64,000 nt of DNA from Sandaracinobacteroides sayramensis (GTDB lineage Bacteria > Pseudomonadota > Alphaproteobacteria > Sphingomonadales > Sphingomonadaceae). The stretch spans positions 183,257 to 247,256 of the forward strand of contig NZ_JAKLSQ010000003.1 in NCBI RefSeq assembly GCF_022014495.1, given 5' to 3'. Positions within the stretch are counted from its first letter, which is position 1; every line of letters starts with the position of its first letter. Below, in pieces: positions 52,335 through 59,579 of the stretch. A program made the translations under genes and the position numbers. The notes under the pieces are model-generated. The model was not told where the DNA came from. It did no database searches and worked only from the letters and a program-made list of their open reading frames with translations.

Positions 52335-53333
52335 ATGCGCGACATCTTCTTTTGCATAGACGGGCACACCGCCGGCAACCCGGTCCGCCTGGTGGCCGGC
52401 GCCGCGCCGCTCCTGGCCGGGGCGACCATGGCCGAGCGGCGCACCGACTTCATGGCCCGCTACGACTGGATCCGCACGGCGCTCTGCTTCGAGCCGCGCG
52501 GCCACGACATGATGAGCGGCGGTTTCCTCTATCCGCCGACCCTGCCGGATACGGACGCGGGCGTGCTGTTCATTGAGACCAGCGGCTGCCTGCCCATGTG
52601 CGGGCACGGCAGCATCGGCATCCTCACCTTCGGGATCGAGCATGGGCTGATCCGCCCGCGCGTGCCGGGGCGGCTGAGGATCGAGGTTCCGGCCGGGCTG
52701 CTGGAGGTGGATTATCACGTCGAAGGCGAGCGGGTCGCTTCGGTGCGTATCCGCAACGTCCCCAGCTATGTGGCGGCCGAAGGCATCGCGATCGACGTGC
52801 CGGGCCTGGGCCCGCTCAGCGTGGATGTGGCCTATGGCGGCAATTATTATGCCATCGTCGAGCCTCAGGGCGCCTATCGGGGGCTGGACGCCCTGGGCGC
52901 GGCGCGGCTGATCGAACTCAGCCGGGCGGTGCGCGAACAGGTGCGGGCGGCGTTCCAGCCGGTGCATCCGCTGGAGCCGAGCATCGGCGGGGTCAGCCAT
53001 GTGCTGTGGGCCGACGCGCCCCGGGGCGAAGGCGCTCACGGCCGCAACGCCGTCTTCTACGGCGAGAAGGCGATCGATCGCAGCCCCTGCGGCACCGGCA
53101 CCTCGGCGCGTCTGGCGCATCTTCACGCCAGTGGGCGGCTGAAAACCGGCGAGGCCTTCGTCCACGAAAGCTATATCGGCAGCCGCTTCATCGGCCGGGT
53201 GGAAGCGGAGACGACCGTGGGCGACTTCAAGGGCATCGTTCCATCGATCGAGGGATCGGCCATTGCGACGGGTTTCAACACGATCTGGGTGGATCGTCGC
53301 GATCCCTTCTGGGCTGGCTTCCAGGTGGTCTGA
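52335..53333 (+). CDS. 4-hydroxyproline 2-epimerase (proline racemase family)
   Basis: 332 residues. Both catalytic cysteines are present: MCGHGSIG near residue 90 and DRSPCGTGTSA near residue 255. Two cysteines indicate an epimerase or racemase; trans-3-hydroxyproline dehydratases keep only one. The enzyme interconverts trans-4-hydroxy-L-proline and cis-4-hydroxy-D-proline. With the DapA-like enzyme it forms the core of the hydroxyproline route. Proline racemase is the main alternative. Confidence 0.82.
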   Translation: MRDIFFCIDGHTAGNPVRLVAGAAPLLAGATMAERRTDFMARYDWIRTALCFEPRGHDMMSGGFLYPPTLPDTDAGVLFIETSGCLPMCGHGSIGILTFGIEHGLIRPRVPGRLRIEVPAGLLEVDYHVEGERVASVRIRNVPSYVAAEGIAIDVPGLGPLSVDVAYGGNYYAIVEPQGAYRGLDALGAARLIELSRAVREQVRAAFQPVHPLEPSIGGVSHVLWADAPRGEGAHGRNAVFYGEKAIDRSPCGTGTSARLAHLHASGRLKTGEAFVHESYIGSRFIGRVEAETTVGDFKGIVPSIEGSAIATGFNTIWVDRRDPFWAGFQVV

Positions 53334-53437
53334 CCGGCGACGGCCGGATGGGCAATATTTTGCGTATCGTCATTGCAGGCACCGCAGGCTATGGGCGGGC
53401 GATCCAACCGGCCCGTCCGATGCAGCGATGATCGTCC

Positions 53438-54142
53438 ATGCCTTCCAGCACCTTTGAAGTCAGAACCCTCTCGGATCGCCTCATGGAGGTGGTGCGCGAC
53501 ATGATCCTGTCCGGAACCATACAGCCCAATGTGGCCATCCGACAGGACAGCCTCGCCAGCGAGCTGAACGTCAGCAAGATCCCCTTGCGCGAAGCGCTGG
53601 TGCGCCTGGAGCAGGACGGGCTGGTGGTCTCGCAGCCCAATCGCGGCTTCTTCGTGCGCCCCATGAGCGTGGCCGAGGCCGAGGAAATCTACGCCTTGCG
53701 CCTGAAGCTGGAGCCGGACGCCTCCGCCCAATCGTGCCTGGCGGCCAGCGAGGCCGAGCGGACGGCCGCGCGCGAGGTGCTGATGCGGCTGGACGCCGCC
53801 GCGGCGGCGCATCAGCCTTCGGCGGGCGCTTTGAACCGCGCTTTCCATATCGCCCTGTCGCGGCCCGGGGACCATGCGGTGACGGCCGGGATCGTGGCGC
53901 GGATGCATGTCATGGCCGACCGCTATGTGCGCAAGCACCTGGAATATAAGGGCCGCCATCTGACCGCCGAGGCGGAGCATCATGAGATTCTCCAGGCCTG
54001 GCTGGATCGGGACGCCGACCGGGTCCGCAAGCTGGTGGCCGAGCATCTGGAACACACCCTGGCGGATCTGCGGCAGGAGTTCAGCTTAGGCCAGGCCGAG
54101 GCGCCCCAAGACCAGCCGGAGCGGCAGCGCCGCGCGTCCTGA
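53438..54142 (+). CDS. GntR-family regulator (FCD/FadR type)
   Basis: 234 residues. Winged helix-turn-helix at about residues 10-75 (QDSLASELNVSKIPLREALVRLEQDGLV, RGFFVRPMS), then an all-helical FCD ligand domain (EIYALRLKLEPDA; NRAFHIALS; EHHEILQAWLDRD) with metal-site His/Asp residues. Located 104 bp after the epimerase, it is the obvious regulator of this cluster, probably responding to a pathway intermediate. The GTATAC motifs A-D are candidate sites. Confidence 0.88.
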   Translation: MPSSTFEVRTLSDRLMEVVRDMILSGTIQPNVAIRQDSLASELNVSKIPLREALVRLEQDGLVVSQPNRGFFVRPMSVAEAEEIYALRLKLEPDASAQSCLAASEAERTAAREVLMRLDAAAAAHQPSAGALNRAFHIALSRPGDHAVTAGIVARMHVMADRYVRKHLEYKGRHLTAEAEHHEILQAWLDRDADRVRKLVAEHLEHTLADLRQEFSLGQAEAPQDQPERQRRAS

Positions 54143-54301
54143 CGCTCCCGAAGAATCCCGCGCAGCCTTCACAGACGGGGCAAACGGCGGCAGGGACGCT
54201 TTGCCTCGGCTTCCGCATAGATCGTGCCGGCGATGACGCGCGAGCCGATGGCCCCGAGCCGGGCGAGGAAGGCTCAGTGTGCGGGTCCGCGACGGAGAGG
54301 A

Positions 54302-55195
54302 TCATGAGGGGATTCCTTTCGGAGCCGCTTCCGCCTTGGCGGCACGGTGCGCCTTCAGGGCGGTGATGAGCAAGGTCACGCCGGCGTAGAGCACTACCAC
54401 CACCACGCCCCAGCGCAGCACCGTCAGCGGCAGGGAGGTGATGACGAACGCCGCCAGCAGCACGGCCGGAATGCCTCCGATCGCCATCCCCAGCACCAGC
54501 CGCAGGTCGATGCGCTCGCTGCGGATGAAGCGCAGGCTGGAGACCGGCATCAGGAAGGCGCAGGCGCCCATCATGATCGGAAAGGCGGCGGTGGGGTTCA
54601 TGCCCATCAGGCTGAGCATGATCAGGGAGGGCGCATAAAGGCCGATGCCAAAGCTCATCAGGGCGCCCATGATCACATGTGCGATCACAGCGATGACGAA
54701 CAGCCCGCCCTCCAGCGACACGGCGTCGCCACCTGCGGGCATCAGGTTCAGGTTGGTCATGGCATAGAGCGCCGCGGCGATCAGCAGCGCCATCCCCACC
54801 AGCATCTGCACCGTCCGCACGGGCAGGCGCAGCACGATCGGCGCCCCGATCACCGCGCCCACCACCGAAGCGGCGATGCAGGCCACCAGCAGGATCGGGT
54901 CGACCTGGATCAGATGGATGAACACCAGGCCCTGGGCCACGGTCGGCAGGCAGTGCCCGGCGTTCAGCACCGCCGGCAGGAAGCTGTCCGGCACCAGCTT
55001 GCGGAAGCGCAGATATGCCGTGGTGGGCGCGAAGGAGCCGATACCCAGGGCGTCGAAGAAATTCGCCACCGCGCCAATGGCCACGCCCTCCGGTTTGGGC
55101 CTGGCCTCGCCGCGCGCCCGGGCCGTCCGCACCAGTTGAACGGCGTAGAAACCGGCGAGAAGCGCCAGAAGGGTCAGCAGAACCGCTACGATCAT
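54302..55195 (-). CDS. TauE/SafE-family permease
   Basis: 297 residues with eight or so membrane segments in two TauE-like repeats; VANFFDALGIGSFAPTTAYLRFRKL near residue 45 and GMNPTAAFPIMMGACAFLMP near residue 200 are family-typical. TauE/SafE proteins export sulfonates, sulfite or organic anions. Here it faces the hydroxyproline cluster and has motif D in its promoter region, so it may move a related organic acid (inference). Confidence 0.82.
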   Translation of the reverse strand: MIVAVLLTLLALLAGFYAVQLVRTARARGEARPKPEGVAIGAVANFFDALGIGSFAPTTAYLRFRKLVPDSFLPAVLNAGHCLPTVAQGLVFIHLIQVDPILLVACIAASVVGAVIGAPIVLRLPVRTVQMLVGMALLIAAALYAMTNLNLMPAGGDAVSLEGGLFVIAVIAHVIMGALMSFGIGLYAPSLIMLSLMGMNPTAAFPIMMGACAFLMPVSSLRFIRSERIDLRLVLGMAIGGIPAVLLAAFVITSLPLTVLRWGVVVVVLYAGVTLLITALKAHRAAKAEAAPKGIPS

Positions 55196-55562
55196 TTCAT
55201 CTTTCCTCCCTCCGAGGAGCCGCCGCGCTCACGGTCGGACCACTGTCGAGGCAGGAGATCATGTTCTGAAATCAGATACAATATACTTTTATGCCGATGA
55301 GATTCTCCCTCTCCGCCTGCCTTGCCAGTAACCGGCCGATGAAGGGCGCGTCCGCTTGGCGGCGCTGGCCGCCCGTGCCCGGCTGTGTCGCGGGCGATTT
55401 CCTTCAGGCGAACAAGCAGATTTCGCCCGGCTCCTCATGCAAAGGTCGATGGAATGCCGGTCATCCGGCCGGGCAGCCAACCCATTTGTGAAGCGTTCCG
55501 CCACCAGCAATGGGGCAATCTGTCTGATGACAAGCCCTTATCCGGGCGATAAGCCGCACTCC
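55196..55562. other. Intergenic region upstream of TauE and DUF2946-like genes
   Basis: 367 bp with motif D at 55275-55286. Several short frames are open on both strands but none has a recognisable product. Confidence 0.5.
55275..55286. promoter_or_regulatory. GTATAC motif D, upstream of TauE gene
   Basis: GATACAATATAC in an ATCAGATA-N3-TATACT context almost identical to motif C, 80 bp from the TauE start. Confidence 0.5.
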
Positions 55563-55955
55563 ATGTCAGGGCGCATCTCACAAATGGCTGTTGGGCGATA
55601 CATGCTCGCCCTGCTGCTTCTGTGCGCGCTGGCCATGCGGATGGCCGTGCCGGCGGGCTATATGCCCGCCTTCGGAAACGGAACCGCCAGCCTGGTGCTT
55701 TGCTCAGCCTTCGGGGACAAGCGCATCGATGTGGATTTCGGCAAGGCCGGCTCCACCGACCAGCAGGCAATGGATTTGCCCTGCGTCTTTGCCTCGACGC
55801 CGGGGGCGATCCCGGCTTTCACCGGCGCACAAGCTGGCCTGCTTGCCTGGCCGCTCGTGTCCGCGGCCTTCTTCAGCGCCGCGATCGCCGACCTGACCAC
55901 GCATCGGCTGGCCGCGCCGCCGCCACCCGCGCTCGGCCCACCCGCGCAGGCCTGA
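55563..55955 (+). CDS. DUF2946-like small membrane protein
   Basis: About 130 residues. One hydrophobic segment (YMLALLLLCALAMRMAVPAGYMP) is followed by a periplasmic part with two cysteines (LVLCSAFG, LPCVFA) and a second hydrophobic stretch. The VPAGYMP...LC...PC pattern resembles DUF2946 proteins that sit upstream of metal-linked TonB receptors. The start (55563, 55527 or 55584) is uncertain as no clear ribosome site is seen. It precedes the receptor by 167 bp. Confidence 0.6.
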   Translation: MSGRISQMAVGRYMLALLLLCALAMRMAVPAGYMPAFGNGTASLVLCSAFGDKRIDVDFGKAGSTDQQAMDLPCVFASTPGAIPAFTGAQAGLLAWPLVSAAFFSAAIADLTTHRLAAPPPPALGPPAQA

Positions 55956-56122
55956 CGGCTCGCGCGGACGGCGACCTCTGATGGGTCGCCCCTCATCAAT
56001 GCCCTTTTGCCAAACAAAGCCCCTGCCCGGCTCGGCCGGTCGGGGCGCAATGGCAGCAGGCTGACGCGCGACGCCGGGGATTTCATCACCTCCCCCAATC
56101 CGTCTCGCTGAAAGCCATATCC

Positions 56123-58174
56123 TTGAAACTCGAAATCACCTCATTTGCCGCTATGATGCTGGCGACCCCCGCCGCGGCCGCCGACTTCGCGCCTGAAACC
56201 ATCATCGTGACAGGTGCCCAAACCGGCGAGTTCGGCGCCAAATCCGCAATCCCGCTCGAACGCATGCCGCAAAGCGTGCAACTGCTCGACAGTCAGGAGC
56301 TGATCGACCGGGGCGTGCGCAGCATGGGCGACGCCTTGCGGGCCGTTCCTTCCGCCAATGCCGGCGGCGCGCGCATTTCCCGCTATCAGAGCTTCGGGCT
56401 GAAAATCCGTGGTTTCGCTGCCGACCAGATGCGCAACGGCATCCGCCAGCGCTATTATGAGGATGTCGACGCCTCCGCCCTTTCCAACATCGACCGCATC
56501 GAAGTGCTGAAAGGCCCGTCGGCGGTGCTGTTCGGCCAGTCGGCGGTGGGCGGGCTGATTTCGATCGTCACCAAAAGGCCGACCGACAGCTTCGAGGCCT
56601 CCGCCGCCCTCACCGGCGGCAGCTACGGCCAGAAGATGGCCACCATCGATATGGGCGGCCCGGTTTCCGGGCATCTGGGTATCCGCTTGACGGGAGAAAT
56701 CGAACGCTCGGGCAGTTTCGTCGACCATCAGGACATGGACCGGGAGAATGTCGGCCTGATGCTCAGATGGGCGCCGAGCCCTGACGTGTCGGCGCATCTC
56801 GTCGGCGAATATGTCCGGCGCGCCACCGTCAACAACCCCGGCCTTCCCGTTGTCGGAACCGTGCTGGAGAATGGCGTGGGCCGCGTTCGCCGCGGCGCCT
56901 TTCTGGGAGAGCCGGAATTCACCGATCTGGTGGCCGATGCCGTGCTGATTCAGGCATGGGTCGATTTTCGCATGGCCGACAACTGGGTGCTGACACCCCG
57001 TTTCCAGTTCAACCAGTTCAACACCTCGCTCGACCAGATCCGGCTTCTGGCCCCCAGGCCCGGAAGCCGGACGCTGATCCAGCGCAACGGCCGGCGCGGG
57101 CGCGAGGATGACGACTATTATATCGGCCAGGTCGATCTCGCCGGCCAGTTCCTTGCCGGCGGCGTCATCCACAAATTGCTGGTGGGCGTGGAATACAGCG
57201 CCGATCGCCCCAGCTTCCTTCAGCACGACATCGTGCCCGGCGGCGTGCCGCCGATCGATTCGATGAACCCGGTCCCCGCCTTCGGCAAAGCCGGGCCGGA
57301 ACTGGCCTTCACCTATCTCAGCCTTTCCAGCGTCAATGGCTTCGCGGCCTATGCGCAGGACCAGATCGCCCTCAGCGACCGCTGGGATCTGGTCGCCGGC
57401 CTGCGCCATTCGTTGTTCGACTATGACAATCGCCGCAACGGCGTGCGCAACGCCGACAGCTTTTCCAACACGAGCTGGCAGCTTGGCAGCCATTACCGGC
57501 TGGGCGGCGGCTTCTCGCTCTATGGCGGCTATAACAGCGGTTTCGATCTGGAGCCTGTGGTGGGCGCCCGATCGAAGGATGGAACGCCCTTCAAGCCGGA
57601 AACCTCCGACCAGATCGAGGCCGCGTTGCGGCTGGCGCGCGGCGGCTTCAGCGGCAGCCTTTCCGTCTTTCGAATCCGCCGCAACAATGTCGCGACAGCC
57701 GATCCGCAGGACCCGAATTACGAAGTGCAGGAAGGGCAGCTCCGCAGCCGCGGCCTGGAGATCGAAGGCGAATGGGTTCCGCTGCCCGGCTGGTGGCTGC
57801 AAGGCGGTTACGCCCATATCGACGGCCGCGTCACCCGCAACAACACCCCGGGCCTGAAAGGCGCCTGGATGGGCGATACGCCGCGCAACACCGCCACGCT
57901 TTCCACCCGCGTGGCACTGGGCGGCAGCGGGATCGAATTGCGCGGCGGCGCCTATTATGTCGGCGAGCGCGCACTGGTGAACGGCAGCGACATCATCCTG
58001 GGCGATTATCTGCTGCTCGACATCGGCGCCGGCGCGCGTTTCGGCAACCTCAGCCTGGACGCCGCGCTGACCAATCTCACCGACCGCACCTACTACACCG
58101 CCAACGGCGGCGCGAACTTCGTCTATCCGGGCGACCCCCGGATGCTGAGCGTTCGCCTCGGCTATCGTTTCTAG
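56123..58174 (+). CDS. TonB-dependent receptor (metal-linked)
   Basis: 683 residues (TTG start). Short signal peptide (ITSFAAMMLATPAAAADF), TonB box ETIIVTGAQTGEFG, plug with RMPQSVQLLDSQEL and RIEVLKGPSAVLFGQSAVGGLISIVTKRP, barrel ending LSVRLGYRF. The plug is of the siderophore/metallophore type without an STN domain. The DUF2946-like gene upstream, PepSY gene downstream (11 bp) and metal-efflux genes opposite suggest a metal chelate as ligand. Confidence 0.87.
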   Translation: MKLEITSFAAMMLATPAAAADFAPETIIVTGAQTGEFGAKSAIPLERMPQSVQLLDSQELIDRGVRSMGDALRAVPSANAGGARISRYQSFGLKIRGFAADQMRNGIRQRYYEDVDASALSNIDRIEVLKGPSAVLFGQSAVGGLISIVTKRPTDSFEASAALTGGSYGQKMATIDMGGPVSGHLGIRLTGEIERSGSFVDHQDMDRENVGLMLRWAPSPDVSAHLVGEYVRRATVNNPGLPVVGTVLENGVGRVRRGAFLGEPEFTDLVADAVLIQAWVDFRMADNWVLTPRFQFNQFNTSLDQIRLLAPRPGSRTLIQRNGRRGREDDDYYIGQVDLAGQFLAGGVIHKLLVGVEYSADRPSFLQHDIVPGGVPPIDSMNPVPAFGKAGPELAFTYLSLSSVNGFAAYAQDQIALSDRWDLVAGLRHSLFDYDNRRNGVRNADSFSNTSWQLGSHYRLGGGFSLYGGYNSGFDLEPVVGARSKDGTPFKPETSDQIEAALRLARGGFSGSLSVFRIRRNNVATADPQDPNYEVQEGQLRSRGLEIEGEWVPLPGWWLQGGYAHIDGRVTRNNTPGLKGAWMGDTPRNTATLSTRVALGGSGIELRGGAYYVGERALVNGSDIILGDYLLLDIGAGARFGNLSLDAALTNLTDRTYYTANGGANFVYPGDPRMLSVRLGYRF

Positions 58175-58184
58175 GGAGGGCGTG

Positions 58185-59579
58185 ATGGCAAAAGCTGAAT
58201 CCTCCCGTCGCTACCGGGCGATCTGGCGCTGGCATTTCTGGGCCGGGCTCATCGTGGCCCCCTTCCTGCTGATCCTCAGCGTCACCGGCGCCATCTACCT
58301 GTTCGACGAGGAATTGAACGACCTGCTGATGCCGGAACTGCATTTCGTGGAGCCGGTCCACCACGCCCTCCCGCCATCGGCGCTGATCCGCGCGGCCATC
58401 GCCGAATATCCCGGCACGCCGACGCGGATCGACATTCCGGACGCCGCCGATCGCCCGGCCAAGGTCCATGTCCGCCCGCATCGGGGCGAGCCGCTGCATG
58501 TGATGGTGGACCCGGCCAGCGGCCGGGTGCTGGGCAGCTTCGTCTATACGCGAACGCTGGTCGGCTTCGCCGATGTGATGCACGGTTCGCTTACGCTGGG
58601 CGAGCGCGGGGACGCCATCGTCGAGCTGGCCGCCTGCTGGGCGCTGGTGCTGATCGCCACCGGCCTCTATCTCTGGTGGCCGCGCGGCCGCTGGAAAGCG
58701 GCGGGAATTCTCTATCCACGCCTCAGCGCAAAGGGCCGGCTGTTCTGGCGGGACGTGCACGGCGTGGCGGGCGTCTGGAGCCTCGCCTTGATCCTGTTCC
58801 TGCTGCTCACCGGCCTGCCCTGGGCGGTGGTTCAGGGGCCGCTGATCCGGGGCGGGATGGAGGCGCTGGGGATCGGCGCCCCGCAACAGGCCTGGGGGCA
58901 TATGGCCCCCGCAAGCCAGCCGATGGGCAAGGCGCTGGGGCGCATAAGCTGGACGCAGGAAACCGCGCCGATGCCGGTTTCGGATCCAGTCCACTCGGGG
59001 CATCATGGCGAGCACGCATCGACTTCGGGGCCGGACGAAGCGGCCATCGCCGGCGCGGACTCTGTTTTCGACCGCGCGGCTAAGCTCGGGATGGCGCGGG
59101 GTTACCGGCTTTACCTGCCGCAAGGTGAGACCGGCATTTACACCGCCCTCGCCTTTCCCGGTAGGCCGCAGGGCCAGCGGACCCTTCACTTCGACCGCTG
59201 GAGCCACGAACTGCTGCGCGAATATGCCTGGTCGCAATATGGTGTCGGCGCGAAGGCGGTCGAGCTGGGCGTGCAGATCCATATGGGGCGCTATTTCGGC
59301 CTGCCGAACCAGTTGCTGATGCTGTTTCCCTGCCTGGCCATCGTCCTGCTGGTCGGCAGCGGCATCGCCATGTGGTGGAAGCGACGGCCCGCAGGCGCAT
59401 TCGCCGCCCCTCCCCGCGCGCCTCAGGCGCGAATGCGCGGCGCGCTGTGGATCTTGGCCGTCGCGGGCATGCTGATGCCGCTGCTGGGTCTGTCGCTGAT
59501 CCTCGTCTGGCTGATCGACAAGGCCGCGCAGCGCTTCCTCACACCTCCTTGCGATAGGCCAGCAGCCTCAGCGCGTTGA
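58185..59579 (+). CDS. PepSY-associated TM protein
   Basis: 464 residues. Four membrane segments: IWRWHFWAGLIVAPFLLILSVTGAIYLF at the N-terminus, a second near 150, a third near 195 and paired ones at the C-terminus, with PepSY regions between and a His-containing loop (HSGHHGEHAS). AGGGAGGG precedes the ATG. Probably an inner-membrane reductase partner of the receptor. Its last 41 bp overlap the convergent ATPase gene. Confidence 0.82.
   Translation: MAKAESSRRYRAIWRWHFWAGLIVAPFLLILSVTGAIYLFDEELNDLLMPELHFVEPVHHALPPSALIRAAIAEYPGTPTRIDIPDAADRPAKVHVRPHRGEPLHVMVDPASGRVLGSFVYTRTLVGFADVMHGSLTLGERGDAIVELAACWALVLIATGLYLWWPRGRWKAAGILYPRLSAKGRLFWRDVHGVAGVWSLALILFLLLTGLPWAVVQGPLIRGGMEALGIGAPQQAWGHMAPASQPMGKALGRISWTQETAPMPVSDPVHSGHHGEHASTSGPDEAAIAGADSVFDRAAKLGMARGYRLYLPQGETGIYTALAFPGRPQGQRTLHFDRWSHELLREYAWSQYGVGAKAVELGVQIHMGRYFGLPNQLLMLFPCLAIVLLVGSGIAMWWKRRPAGAFAAPPRAPQARMRGALWILAVAGMLMPLLGLSLILVWLIDKAAQRFLTPPCDRPAASAR

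Noticed and set aside
55289..55510. Minus-strand frame of 73 codons in the TauE/DUF2946 spacer
   Set aside because: Arg/Ser-rich translation, no motif, no ribosome site.
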